NCBI GenBank assembly: GCA_003240855.1
Contig: QFNN01000025.1
Coordinates: 1-29,608, forward strand
Reading direction: 5' to 3'
DNA: 29,608 nucleotides
Source: Sphingomonas sanxanigenens
GTDB taxonomy: Bacteria > Pseudomonadota > Alphaproteobacteria > Sphingomonadales > Sphingomonadaceae
Part shown: positions 1 to 6,695 of the stretch, piece after piece
How the letters are laid out: each line of letters opens with the position of its first letter
How positions within the stretch are numbered: the first letter of the stretch is position 1
The notes under the pieces: generated by a model
The model's database searches: none
Seen by the model: the letters and a program-made list of their open reading frames with translations, nothing else
What the model was told of the DNA's origin: nothing
Position numbers and translations under genes: made by a program

Positions 1-2
1 AG

Positions 3-566
3 CCGCCGGCTTCGGCGCGGCCGGGGCCATCGGCGCGCCCGGCTCCGGCCCGGCCGCCGCAAGGGCAAAGGCCCAATCCCCGCCCGGGCGGCGGCCATCA
101 GCGACCCCCGGGTTCGGGCGGCCCCGCTGTCCAGCCGCCGCGACCAGGCCGGCCGGACCGGCCGACGATCCTTCCCACGAAGCCTGCCCCCGGGCAGGGC
201 GCGCGTCCGCCCCGGCCGTCACGCCCGGCCAAGCCGCCGCGTCCCGGCAACGGACATCGTCCGCCATCGGGCGGCGGGTGGCATCGTCCGCCGTCATGGG
301 GCAATGGCGGGCGTCCGCCCAATTTTCGGCCGATCAATCGGCCCGGCTGGCAATATCCGCCCGGCTATCGCTATCGGCGCTGGTCGATCGGTTTCCTGCT
401 GCCCGCGCTTTTCCTGTCGTCGACCTATTATTTCGACGACTGGAACCGCTATGGCCTGCCGCGACCGCCGATGGGCTATCGCTGGGTGCGCTACGGCCCC
501 GATCTGCTGCTCGTCTGGGTGGCGACGGGCCGCGTCGAGGACGTGATCTACGACGCCTTCTACTGA
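3..566 (+). CDS. RcnB-family protein, 5'-truncated
   Basis: The reading frame is open from the first complete codon to the TGA at 564-566, so the gene begins before the window. About the first 110 visible residues are a Pro/Arg/Gly-rich low-complexity linker. The last 75 or so form a compact domain with a hydrophobic stretch (WSIGFLLPALFLSS) followed by YYFDDWNRYGLPRPPMGYRW and VRYGPDLLLVWVATGRVEDV. This ending matches the RcnB family, named for the periplasmic E. coli RcnB that affects nickel/cobalt export. Sphingomonad members often have a long Pro/Arg-rich region ahead of the domain, and their metal role is not established. The signal peptide cannot be seen. The family call is good; the function is uncertain. 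Confidence 0.8.
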   Translation, partial: PPASARPGPSARPAPARPPQGQRPNPRPGGGHQRPPGSGGPAVQPPRPGRPDRPTILPTKPAPGQGARPPRPSRPAKPPRPGNGHRPPSGGGWHRPPSWGNGGRPPNFRPINRPGWQYPPGYRYRRWSIGFLLPALFLSSTYYFDDWNRYGLPRPPMGYRWVRYGPDLLLVWVATGRVEDVIYDAFY

Positions 567-596
567 GGCGCGCCGTCGGGTTTCGCCGATGTGAAA

Positions 597-629
597 AGAC
601 CCTCCCCGATGCTGAGACGGGGAGGGTCT
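597..629. terminator. Strong hairpin, likely bidirectional terminator
   Basis: A perfect 12-bp inverted repeat (AGACCCTCCCCG at 597-608, its complement at 618-629) encloses a 9-base loop. It lies 30 bases after the RcnB-like gene. Read on the minus strand the stem runs into TTTTCAC, so the better terminator orientation is for transcripts arriving from the small minus-strand ORF at 716-799. On the plus strand there is no T-run, but the stem may still end RcnB transcripts. Confidence 0.75.
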
Positions 630-662
630 GCGACCCGGAGATTTCCGGTTCAGAAAGGGGAT

Positions 663-702
663 GCTCCGCCGGGTCGGGTGGGGGAGGGTAACCCGGCGGA
701 GC
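663..702. other. 12-bp perfect stem-loop
   Basis: GCTCCGCCGGGT (663-674) and ACCCGGCGGAGC (691-702) are exact inverted repeats around a 16-base loop. On the minus strand the hairpin begins 14 bases after the stop of the small ORF at 716-799. Its loop contains the same 9-mer (GGGGAGGGT at 681-689, plus strand) as one arm of the terminator at 597-629, so alternative pairing between the two structures is possible. A smaller CCGGA/TCCGG inverted repeat (635-648) lies between them. Confidence 0.6.
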
Positions 703-715
703 TGCCAGTCGGGGT

Positions 716-799
716 TCAGAGGGAGAGTATGACCCCGACGACCAGAGCCTGGGTGGCGAAAGCCACGACGAGGCTCGAAACATTTTCAAAGATACGCAT
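716..799 (-). CDS. 27-aa putative membrane peptide
   Basis: This short minus-strand ORF begins with ATG at 797-799, ends with TGA at 716-718 and encodes 27 residues. It starts MRIFENVSSL; from residue 7 to the end it is almost entirely hydrophobic (VVAFATQALVVGVILSL), which would form one membrane helix. A GTGGAG ribosome binding site sits 8 bases before the ATG. An AT-rich promoter-like segment lies about 55 bases further upstream, and two strong hairpins follow the stop. Together these make a complete small transcription unit in otherwise gene-free DNA. I do not recognise a family. The alternative is that the ORF is chance and the locus is a non-coding RNA or only a terminator region. Confidence 0.55.
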   Translation of the reverse strand: MRIFENVSSLVVAFATQALVVGVILSL

Positions 800-855
800 A
801 ACGCAAACTCCACGGAACGGCTGCGCCGCCCGCCTTCTCACTTGATGCGCTAGAG

Positions 856-884
856 ATAATATAATTTCATAAAGGCGCAATTAA
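856..884 (-). promoter_or_regulatory. Promoter candidate for the 27-aa peptide
   Basis: Read on the minus strand, TTAATT (879-884) is followed after 17 bases by TATTAT (856-861), which differs from the TATAAT consensus at one position. The segment lies in the most AT-rich stretch of the window, against a very GC-rich background. Predicted transcription would begin near 849, giving a leader of about 50 bases before the ATG at 799. Confidence 0.5.
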
Positions 885-900
885 AAAATATGACACTTTA

Positions 901-917
901 ATTGCAGCTTTTGCAAT
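901..917. promoter_or_regulatory. ATTGCA-N5-TGCAAT operator-like palindrome
   Basis: ATTGCA (901-906) and TGCAAT (912-917) form a perfect inverted repeat around five bases. It lies just upstream of the minus-strand promoter candidate at 856-884, about 50-70 bases before the predicted transcription start, a usual place for an activator site. No specific regulator can be named. The rest of the stretch to 970 holds no gene I can support. Confidence 0.3.
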
Positions 918-974
918 CATTGGTTGCGCGGGGCGCGAGTCGGCATTGCGATTGCGCGCTCCGTGCAACGACGC

Positions 975-1068
975 CGCCCCGGGATTGACCCGGGGGCGCT
1001 TCTTCAGGGTGCATGAGAAATGCAGCGCGCCGCTGGTCAGCCGCCGCCCCCGGGGGGGGACCCGGGGG
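975..1068 (-). terminator. Tandem GC hairpins downstream of purB
   Basis: Two related stem-loops lie after the purB stop. The nearer pairs CCCCCGGG (1047-1054) with CCCGGGGG (1061-1068) and begins 16 bases after the stop. The further one pairs CGCCCCGGG (975-983) with CCCGGGGGCG (989-998), with one bulged base. Neither is followed by a T-run on the minus strand, so intrinsic termination is uncertain. Both share the CCCGGGGG element, which suggests local duplication. Confidence 0.4.
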
Positions 1069-1083
1069 AGCGAACAAAGCGGT

Positions 1084-2400
1084 TCAGCCTTCGGCGAATA
1101 CCCGCGCGAAGATCGTGTCGACATGCTTCAGATGATAGCCGAGGTCGAACTTGTCCTCGAGCTCGGCGGGCGAAAGCGCCGCCGTCACTTCGGGATCGGC
1201 TTTGAGCAGTTCGAGCAGCGAAAGCCGGCCGTCCGATTCCCAGACCTTCATCGCGTTGCGCTGAACGAGTCGGTAGCTGTCCTCGCGGCTGACGCCCGCC
1301 TGGGTAAGCGCGAGCAGCACGCGCTGCGAATGGACAAGGCCGCCCATGCGATCGAGATTCTTCTGCATCCGATCGGGATAGACCAGCAGCTTGTCTATCA
1401 CGCCGGTGAGGCGGGCGAGCGCGAAATCGAGCGTGATCGTGGCGTCGGGACCGATGTAGCGTTCGACCGACGAATGGCTGATGTCGCGTTCGTGCCACAG
1501 CGCGACATTCTCCAGCGCCGGGGTGACATAGCCGCGCACCATGCGCGCGAGGCCGGTGAGATTTTCGGTCAGCACCGGGTTGCGCTTGTGCGGCATCGCC
1601 GACGAGCCCTTCTGGCCCGGCGAGAAATATTCCTCCGCCTCCAGCACTTCGGTGCGCTGGAGATGGCGCACTTCGACCGAGAGCCGCTCGATCGACGAGG
1701 CGATGACGCCTAGCGTCGCGAAGAACATGGCGTGGCGATCGCGCGGGATGACCTGAGTCGAGACGGGCTCGACGCTCAGCCCCAGCTTGTCGGCGACATG
1801 CTGTTCGACCTGCGGATCGATATTGGCGAAGGTGCCGACCGCGCCGGAGATCGCACAGGTCGCGATATCGGCGCGCGCGGCGACGAGGCGCGCCCGGCAG
1901 CGGCTGAACTCGGCATAGGCCTCGGCGAGCTTCAGGCCGAAGGTGACGGGTTCGGCGTGGATGCCGTGGCTGCGCCCGATCGTCGGCGTCAGCTTGTGCT
2001 CGATCGCGCGGCGCTTGAGCACCGCCAGCAGCGCGTCGATGTCGGCGAGGAGGATGTCCGATGCGCGCGCAAGCTGGACCGCGAGGCAGGTGTCGAGCAC
2101 GTCCGAGCTGGTCATGCCCTGGTGCATGAAGCGCGCTTCATCGCCCACCTGCTCGGCGACCCAGGTGAGGAAGGCGATCACATCATGCTTGGTCACGGCC
2201 TCGATCGCGTCGATCGCGGGCACGTCGATCGCGGGATTGGTCGCCCACCAGTCCCACAGCGCCCGGGCCGCGCTTTTCGGCACCACGCCCAGCTCGCCCA
2301 GCGCCTCGGTCGCGTGCGCCTCGATCTCGAACCAGATGCGGAAGCGGCTCTCGGGCGTCCAGATGGCGACCATGTCGGGGCGGGAGTAACGAGGGATCAT
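1084..2400 (-). CDS. purB: Adenylosuccinate lyase
   Basis: PurB cleaves SAICAR to AICAR in purine synthesis and adenylosuccinate to AMP plus fumarate. The 438-residue protein has the usual length of the shorter bacterial form and aligns from its start (MIPRYSRPDMVAIWTPE) to its end. It carries the HQGMTSSDVLDT segment near residue 95, the catalytic-histidine region TIGRSHGIHAEP near 140, and the fumarase/aspartase-superfamily signature GSSAMPHKRNP near 265, whose flexible loop holds the catalytic serine. The ATG at 2398-2400 is preceded by AGGAAG at a good distance. It stands alone on the minus strand, with 237 bases separating it from radC upstream and the hairpins at 975-1068 after it. Confidence 0.97.
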   Translation of the reverse strand: MIPRYSRPDMVAIWTPESRFRIWFEIEAHATEALGELGVVPKSAARALWDWWATNPAIDVPAIDAIEAVTKHDVIAFLTWVAEQVGDEARFMHQGMTSSDVLDTCLAVQLARASDILLADIDALLAVLKRRAIEHKLTPTIGRSHGIHAEPVTFGLKLAEAYAEFSRCRARLVAARADIATCAISGAVGTFANIDPQVEQHVADKLGLSVEPVSTQVIPRDRHAMFFATLGVIASSIERLSVEVRHLQRTEVLEAEEYFSPGQKGSSAMPHKRNPVLTENLTGLARMVRGYVTPALENVALWHERDISHSSVERYIGPDATITLDFALARLTGVIDKLLVYPDRMQKNLDRMGGLVHSQRVLLALTQAGVSREDSYRLVQRNAMKVWESDGRLSLLELLKADPEVTAALSPAELEDKFDLGYHLKHVDTIFARVFAEG

Positions 2401-2576
2401 CGCGGGCGCTTCCTGAAAAGATCGAACAGATTGTCGCTGAATCGGGCCAAAAGCCGATGAGCGGTGCGCTAGCAGCGATCTGCGTGCCGGGCAAACCGCG
2501 CCATCGCGCCAGCCTGCGCGCGAGGGTGGCGCCTCGCGCCGTCGTCGAAGCGATGCTGCCCGGTGCCGAAAATCCC

Positions 2577-2605
2577 TGGATTGCTTCGCTGCGCTTGCAA
2601 TGACG
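2577..2605. repeat. REP-like repeat, copy A (single arm)
   Basis: This 29-base segment (TGGATTGCTTCGCTGCGCTT followed by GCAATGACG) is one arm of a repeat that recurs as inverted pairs at 6580-6659 and 8644-8721 and in shortened form at 13961-13990. It lies in the 237-base gap between radC and purB. The rest of that gap (2401-2576) shows no supported gene or clear promoter; it holds only the ribosome binding site of purB. Confidence 0.8.
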
Positions 2606-2637
2606 GGAGGGGGCGGCGGCGATCCTTGCGCCCGCGC

Positions 2638-3369
2638 TCAGATCAGGCCGAGCGCGCGCATGCTGGCATGGCCTTCGATCCCGATGATGACATGATCGTG
2701 GACGGCGATGCCCAGTCGCTTGCCGGCCTCGACGATGTCGCGCGTGATCGCGATGTCCTGCGAGCTGGGGGCGGGATTTCCCCCGGGGTGATTGTGGACG
2801 ATGATGATCCCCGTCGCGCCCAGATCGATCGCGCGGCGGATGACTTCGCGAACATGGATGGCGGCCTGATCGACCGATCCCTCGCTGGTCAGCTCGTCGC
2901 GGATCAGCATGTTGCGCGCGTTCATGTAGAGGATGCGCACGCGCTCTACCGGAATGTGGGCGAGATCGGCGCGCAGATAATCGAGCAGCGCCTGCCAGCT
3001 TGCGATGACGGGGCGGGCGCGAATCTCCGCGCTGACGAGCCGCAGCGCCGCCGCCTGCACGATCTTCAGCGCCGCGACTGCGCCTTCGCCGACGCCGGCG
3101 CGCCCGATCGCCTCGGCATCGGCCGAGAGCAATCCCGCAATCCCATCAAATTCGCGGAGCAGGCGTTTGGCGAGCGGCTTGGTGTCGCGGCGGGGAATGG
3201 CGAGCGCGAGCAGATATTCGACCAGTTCATGATCGAGCAGCGCATCCCCGCCGCCTTCGATCAGCCGCTTGCGCAGCCGCGCGCGATGCCCGGCGCCGTC
3301 GGCCGGCCCGTCATTGTCCCCCTCGCTCATGCAATATTCATAATCGGGAAGTCCGCCGGCGAAAAGCAT
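2638..3369 (-). CDS. radC: RadC-family (JAMM domain) protein
   Basis: The 243-residue protein has the RadC layout. A helix-hairpin-helix-like N-terminal part (about residues 28-115, with LLDHELVEYLLALAIPRRDT and AGVGEGAVAALK) is followed by a JAMM/MPN+ metalloprotease-like domain. The zinc motif is complete: H192-N-H194, seven residues, then S202 and D205 in HNHPGGNPAPSSQD, with acidic residues upstream in IRDELTSEGS. Despite the name, a direct DNA-repair role for RadC proteins is not established. The start is uncertain: ATG at 3369 is the longest option, and an internal ATG at 3330 (MSEGDND) would remove 13 poorly conserved residues. Neither has a strong ribosome binding site. Confidence 0.93.
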   Translation of the reverse strand: MLFAGGLPDYEYCMSEGDNDGPADGAGHRARLRKRLIEGGGDALLDHELVEYLLALAIPRRDTKPLAKRLLREFDGIAGLLSADAEAIGRAGVGEGAVAALKIVQAAALRLVSAEIRARPVIASWQALLDYLRADLAHIPVERVRILYMNARNMLIRDELTSEGSVDQAAIHVREVIRRAIDLGATGIIIVHNHPGGNPAPSSQDIAITRDIVEAGKRLGIAVHDHVIIGIEGHASMRALGLI

Positions 3370-3409
3370 GGCCGGGAATGGCGGTAATCCGGCCCGTTTC
3401 GCAGCGCGG

Positions 3410-3438
3410 TTGACTCACCCCGACTCGGTTCCTAAACG
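3410..3438 (+). promoter_or_regulatory. Weak promoter candidate upstream of the F0 operon
   Basis: TTGACT (3410-3415) is one base from the -35 consensus. Seventeen bases later comes TAAACG (3433-3438), a poor -10 element. It lies about 85 bases before the atpI start and 40 bases from the divergent radC start. It is the best sigma-70-like candidate in this gap, but the weak -10 leaves it tentative. Confidence 0.3.
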
Positions 3439-3522
3439 GGCGGCGCGCAGACGGTATGAACGCTGTGCGACAGTCGCTGCGGCCTCGTGTCGGGCGGCAT
3501 TTTTATATCAGGGTAACGAATT

Positions 3523-3831
3523 TTGGCTGAGGATCGCCAGGACGACAAGGACGCTCTCGATCGGCGGATAGCCGAGGCGAAGGCGTCGCATCAGCACAGC
3601 GTTTCGAGCGTCGAAGCGCGTGCCGAAAGCCGCGGCTGGGCCGTGGGCATCGAGTTCGTCGGCGCGGTGCTCGTGTCGGGCGCGATCGGCTGGGGCATCG
3701 ACAATTATGCCGGCCTCGGCACCAAGCCCTGGGCGATGATCGTGCTGCTCGTGCTCGGCTTCGCCGCCGGCACGCGGCGCGCGATGAAAACCTCGCGCCA
3801 GTTCGACGCCGATCCGGATTCGGGAGAATAA
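3523..3831 (+). CDS. atpI: ATP synthase subunit I (AtpI)
   Basis: AtpI is a small membrane protein encoded at the head of F0 operons and thought to help c-ring assembly. The 102-residue product begins with a charged cytoplasmic segment (about residues 1-40). Two hydrophobic segments follow (VGIEFVGAVLVSGAIGWGID and PWAMIVLLVLGFAAGTRRAM), and it ends in a polar tail. The start is TTG at 3523, supported by AGGG about ten bases upstream and by the conserved charged N-terminus; no ATG gives a sensible alternative. The gene ends two bases before the GTG of atpB. Confidence 0.9.
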   Translation: MAEDRQDDKDALDRRIAEAKASHQHSVSSVEARAESRGWAVGIEFVGAVLVSGAIGWGIDNYAGLGTKPWAMIVLLVLGFAAGTRRAMKTSRQFDADPDSGE

Positions 3832-3833
3832 TC

Positions 3834-4583
3834 GTGTCGAGCCCGATGGAGCAGTTCGCGATCAAGGTGATCCACCCGATCAATGCGGGCGGCTATGACC
3901 TTTCCTTCACCAATTCGTCGCTGTGGATGGCGATTGCGCTCGCCGCCGTCGCGATCTTCATGTTCGTCGGCACGGCGCGGCCCCAGCTCGTTCCGGGGCG
4001 CATGCAGGCTGCGGTCGAATATCTCTACGATTTCGTGCGAAAGATACTCGACGACAATGTCGGCCCCGAGGGCAAGCGCTTCACGCCGCTGATCTTCTCG
4101 CTGTTCATCTTCGTGCTGGCCTGCAACCTGCTCGGCCTGATTCCGTGGGTGGGGGCGTTCACGCCGACCAGCCATGTGGCGGTCACGCTGGGCCTGGCGG
4201 TGCTGGTGTTCGTGATCGTCTGCTTCGTCGGTCTTTCGCGGCACGGGCTGCACTTCTTCAGCCTGTTCTGGCCGAAGGGCACCAATATTTTCCTCGGCGC
4301 CTTCGTCTGCGTGATCGAGTTCATCAGTTTCCTGTCGCGGCCCTTCACGCTCGCGATCCGGTTGTTTGCGAACATGACGGCGGGCCATGTGCTGCTCAAG
4401 GTGTTCGGCACCTTCGTCGTCACGCTCGGTTCGTTCGGCGCGCTGCCTTACGTGTTCGGCGTGCTGCCGCTGGCGGTGAACGTCGCGCTCTCGGCGCTGG
4501 AAGTGCTGATCGCGGTCGTGCAGGCCTATGTCTTTGCGCTGCTCGCGTCGATCTATCTGAACGACGCGGTCAATCTTCATTGA
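3834..4583 (+). CDS. atpB: ATP synthase F0 subunit a
   Basis: Subunit a forms the proton half-channels next to the c-ring. The 249-residue protein has about six hydrophobic segments. It contains the essential arginine in LAIRLFANM (R176), which faces the c-ring glutamate, and the conserved LLGLIPW segment near residue 100. The start is GTG at 3834, two bases after the atpI stop; an in-frame ATG four codons later is a weaker alternative. The protein is full length and shows no missing key residue. Confidence 0.97.
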   Translation: MSSPMEQFAIKVIHPINAGGYDLSFTNSSLWMAIALAAVAIFMFVGTARPQLVPGRMQAAVEYLYDFVRKILDDNVGPEGKRFTPLIFSLFIFVLACNLLGLIPWVGAFTPTSHVAVTLGLAVLVFVIVCFVGLSRHGLHFFSLFWPKGTNIFLGAFVCVIEFISFLSRPFTLAIRLFANMTAGHVLLKVFGTFVVTLGSFGALPYVFGVLPLAVNVALSALEVLIAVVQAYVFALLASIYLNDAVNLH

Positions 4584-4625
4584 GTTTCAGTTCGTTAAAT
4601 CTTTGATTTCAGGAAGGGTATTAAA

Positions 4626-4850
4626 ATGGACGCAGAAGCTTATCGCGTGATCGGCGCCGGTCTGGCTGCTATCGGTGCGGGTCTTGCCGCCATCGGCGTG
4701 GGCACGATCTTCGGCCAGTATCTGAATGGCGCGCTGCGCAACCCGGAAGCCGACGCCAAGATGGGCGGCCGCCTGATCTTCGGCTTCGCCGTGACCGAAG
4801 CGCTCGGCCTGATCGCGGCCGTCGTCGCGCTCGCGCTCGCTTTCTCCTGA
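4626..4850 (+). CDS. atpE: ATP synthase F0 subunit c
   Basis: This 74-residue hairpin protein forms the rotating proton-carrying ring. The first helix contains the glycine-rich packing motif GAGLAAIGAGLAAIGVG. The polar loop has RNPEA (residues 38-42), and the second helix carries the proton-binding glutamate E58 in FAVTEALGLI. A very good ribosome binding site (AGGAAGGG) precedes the ATG. The 42-base gap after atpB and this strong site fit the higher synthesis needed for a multi-copy subunit. The second helix lacks the extra residues typical of sodium-binding rings, so a proton is the likely ion. Confidence 0.97.
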   Translation: MDAEAYRVIGAGLAAIGAGLAAIGVGTIFGQYLNGALRNPEADAKMGGRLIFGFAVTEALGLIAAVVALALAFS

Positions 4851-4882
4851 TCGCGCAGATCAGGTAATTCCGGGGTCGTCCG

Positions 4883-5368
4883 ATGCCTCAATTTGACCTT
4901 GCGAACTTCGTTCCGCAGATCGCTTGGCTCGCGCTGTTCTTCGCGATCCTCTATTTCGGGATCGTGCGGCTGACGCTGCCGAAGATCGGCAATATCGTCG
5001 ATGCGCGCGAGGCGAAGGTGACGGGCGACCTTTCGGCGGCGGAAACCGCCAAGGCCCACGCCGACCGGATCGAGGCGGACTATCACGCCGCGATCGCAGG
5101 GGCGCAGGCTTCGGCGCGCACCGCCGTCGCGGACGCCCGCAGCAAGGCCGCACGCGCGACCGAGGCGGAAGTCGCCAAGGCCGACGCCGCGGCGGAAGCG
5201 AAGCTGGCCGAGGCGCAGCAGCGTATCGACGCCGCCAGCGCCGAGGCGTCGGCAAGCATTGAAACGATCGCGGCCGATGCGGCGGCGGACATCGTCGAGC
5301 GTCTGACGGGCAAACGCCCCGACGGAGCGGCGGCGACCAAGGCGGCGCGCGCCGTGATCGCGGGGTGA
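4883..5368 (+). CDS. atpF2: ATP synthase F0 subunit b'
   Basis: The 161-residue protein has one N-terminal membrane helix (IAWLALFFAILYFGIVRL, about residues 13-30). A long Ala/Lys/Glu-rich coiled coil follows, the design of the peripheral stalk. Alphaproteobacteria use two different stalk subunits, b and b'. This upstream copy starts with MPQFDLANFVPQIAWL, typical of b'. Its stop is four bases before the ATG of the b gene, implying translational coupling. Gene naming varies in the literature (atpF2, atpX, atpG). Confidence 0.93.
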   Translation: MPQFDLANFVPQIAWLALFFAILYFGIVRLTLPKIGNIVDAREAKVTGDLSAAETAKAHADRIEADYHAAIAGAQASARTAVADARSKAARATEAEVAKADAAAEAKLAEAQQRIDAASAEASASIETIAADAAADIVERLTGKRPDGAAATKAARAVIAG

Positions 5369-5372
5369 AGTG

Positions 5373-5933
5373 ATGGCTGAGATTGCAGCTCATACGGTCG
5401 CGCTGACCGGCGCCGACGCCGCCCATGAGGAAGAAGGCCCCACGCTGCTCGGGCTGGGCGCCGAAGGCTGGGTCTATGTCGGCCTGACCATTTTCCTGCT
5501 GATCGCGATTTTCGTCGCGAAGGCGCCGAAGAAGATCACGTCCGCGCTCGACGCCCGCATCGCCGAGGCCAGGCGCGAGCTTGACGAGGCAAAGGCGCTG
5601 CGCGCCGAAGCCGAGGCTTTGCTGGCGAGCGCCAGGAAGCGCGAAGCGGCGAGCGTCGCCGACGCCAAGGGCATTATCGCGCTGGCCGAGGAAGAAGCGA
5701 CTGACCTGATCGCCAAGGCCAGGGCCGACGCCGCCGATCTGATCGCCCGGCGCACGCATATGGCCGAGGACAAGATCGCCGCCGCCGAGCGCGCCGCGAT
5801 CGCAGAGGTTCGCGCCAAGGCCGCCGGGGCCGCCGCCGCCGCCGCCGCCGCGCTGATCGCCGAGACGCACGACGCCTTGGCTGACAAGGCGCTGGTGGAC
5901 GGCACGATCTCGAACCTCGCTCGCCTGAACTGA
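5373..5933 (+). CDS. atpF: ATP synthase F0 subunit b
   Basis: This is the second stalk subunit. The 186-residue protein has an N-terminal extension with acidic residues, a membrane helix (GWVYVGLTIFLLIAIFVA, about residues 31-48) followed by KAPKKI, and a long alanine-rich coiled coil. ATG at 5373 is chosen; a GTG directly before it (5370) would add one residue. The F1 genes do not follow, in line with the split F0 and F1 operons common in alphaproteobacteria. Confidence 0.94.
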   Translation: MAEIAAHTVALTGADAAHEEEGPTLLGLGAEGWVYVGLTIFLLIAIFVAKAPKKITSALDARIAEARRELDEAKALRAEAEALLASARKREAASVADAKGIIALAEEEATDLIAKARADAADLIARRTHMAEDKIAAAERAAIAEVRAKAAGAAAAAAAALIAETHDALADKALVDGTISNLARLN

Positions 5934-5977
5934 CGGGCCAGAATAGAGCGATCTGAATAGACGGGGGCGGGGCGCGC

Positions 5978-5991
5978 AGGCGCTTCCGCCT
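5978..5991 (+). terminator. Possible terminator of the F0 operon
   Basis: A short stem AGGCG/CGCCT with loop CTTC is followed by CTTTCAATT. It lies 45 bases after the last F0 gene and just before the convergent DUF4337 gene. The stem has only five pairs, so it is a weak candidate, but it is the only one in this 75-base gap. Confidence 0.35.
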
Positions 5992-6008
5992 CTTTCAATT
6001 CGGGCGTT

Positions 6009-6518
6009 TCAGCTCAGAAACGACACCAGTGCGTCGGGGTGAATCGCGAACCCCGCGAACCCGGCGATGCTGAACAGCAGACCCGCCGCGCCCGCGACCC
6101 AGCCGACGCTGAGCAGACCCCAGCTTTCGACCAGAGCGGCGATCGCCGAAACGGCAAGCGCGATCGAGGCGAAGCCGTCCGAAAGATCGAACTGGTCGTC
6201 GCGATAGCCCTGCCGGTCATAATCGGCCTGCGCCGCGATCGCCTTCGTTTTCAGGTCGATGGCCTCGCGCTGATATTTGGCGATCGCCGCCTGATCGGGG
6301 TTGGCGCTTTGCCGGCTGATGTGAAGCTTGATCCGCGCCGCCTGATATTCGCTCCAGGTATCGATCTTCGCGGCCTGCGCGGCCTGCATCGCCTGGACGA
6401 TATTGTCGTCCTTGATCTTGGTCATCGCCATCGAGACCGAGAGCAGCACGACGGTGATCGCGATTGCGCGGTTGAGCCTGCGGTTGCTGCCCTCGGGCAG
6501 ATCGGGAGCGCCTTCCAT
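6009..6518 (-). CDS. DUF4337-family membrane protein
   Basis: The 169-residue protein matches the DUF4337 pattern. It has a short cytoplasmic start (MEGAPDLPEGSNRRLNRAIA), a membrane helix (IAITVVLLSVSMAMTKI, about residues 19-35), and a soluble helical region with DNIVQAMQAAQAAKIDTWSE and YQAARIKLHI. Two further membrane helices (about residues 117-165) complete it. The function of the family is unknown. The gene converges on the F0 operon and diverges from uvrC. A 16-bp palindrome lies 44 bases ahead of its start, a possible operator. Confidence 0.85.
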   Translation of the reverse strand: MEGAPDLPEGSNRRLNRAIAITVVLLSVSMAMTKIKDDNIVQAMQAAQAAKIDTWSEYQAARIKLHISRQSANPDQAAIAKYQREAIDLKTKAIAAQADYDRQGYRDDQFDLSDGFASIALAVSAIAALVESWGLLSVGWVAGAAGLLFSIAGFAGFAIHPDALVSFLS

Positions 6519-6561
6519 GAGGTTGCAAATAGCATCGGCCGGGGGGCGATTGCCCTTAATG

Positions 6562-6577
6562 CGGGTTCATGAACCCG
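6562..6577. promoter_or_regulatory. 16-bp perfect palindrome, possible operator
   Basis: CGGGTTCATGAACCCG is a perfect palindrome with no spacer. It lies between the divergent DUF4337 and uvrC genes, directly beside REP copy B. It does not fit the alphaproteobacterial LexA pattern GTTC-N7-GTTC. A homodimeric repressor site is the simplest reading, but this is inference. Confidence 0.4.
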
Positions 6578-6579
6578 GT

Positions 6580-6659
6580 CGTCATTGCGAGCGCAGCGAA
6601 GCAATCCAGACTGGGCGTCAGGCATCGCACCGGATTGCTTCGCCGGCCCCGCAATGACG
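6580..6659. repeat. REP-like repeat, copy B (inverted pair)
   Basis: Two arms in inverted orientation (6580-6607 beginning CGTCATTGCGAGCGCAGCGA; 6632-6659 ending GCAATGACG) flank 24 bases and could form a long cruciform or RNA hairpin. The outer ends CGTCATTGC/GCAATGACG and the inner GCAATCC/GGATTGC are exact, while the middle of the right arm has diverged (GCCGGCCCC). It fills most of the gap between the DUF4337 gene and uvrC. Confidence 0.85.
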
Positions 6660-6695
6660 ATTTCAATCCGCGCCGATCCTCCCTAGATCACTGCC

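Noticed and set aside
98..337. Minus-strand frame opposite the RcnB-like gene
   Set aside because: It mirrors the Pro/Arg/Gly-rich linker of the plus-strand gene and has no independent evidence.
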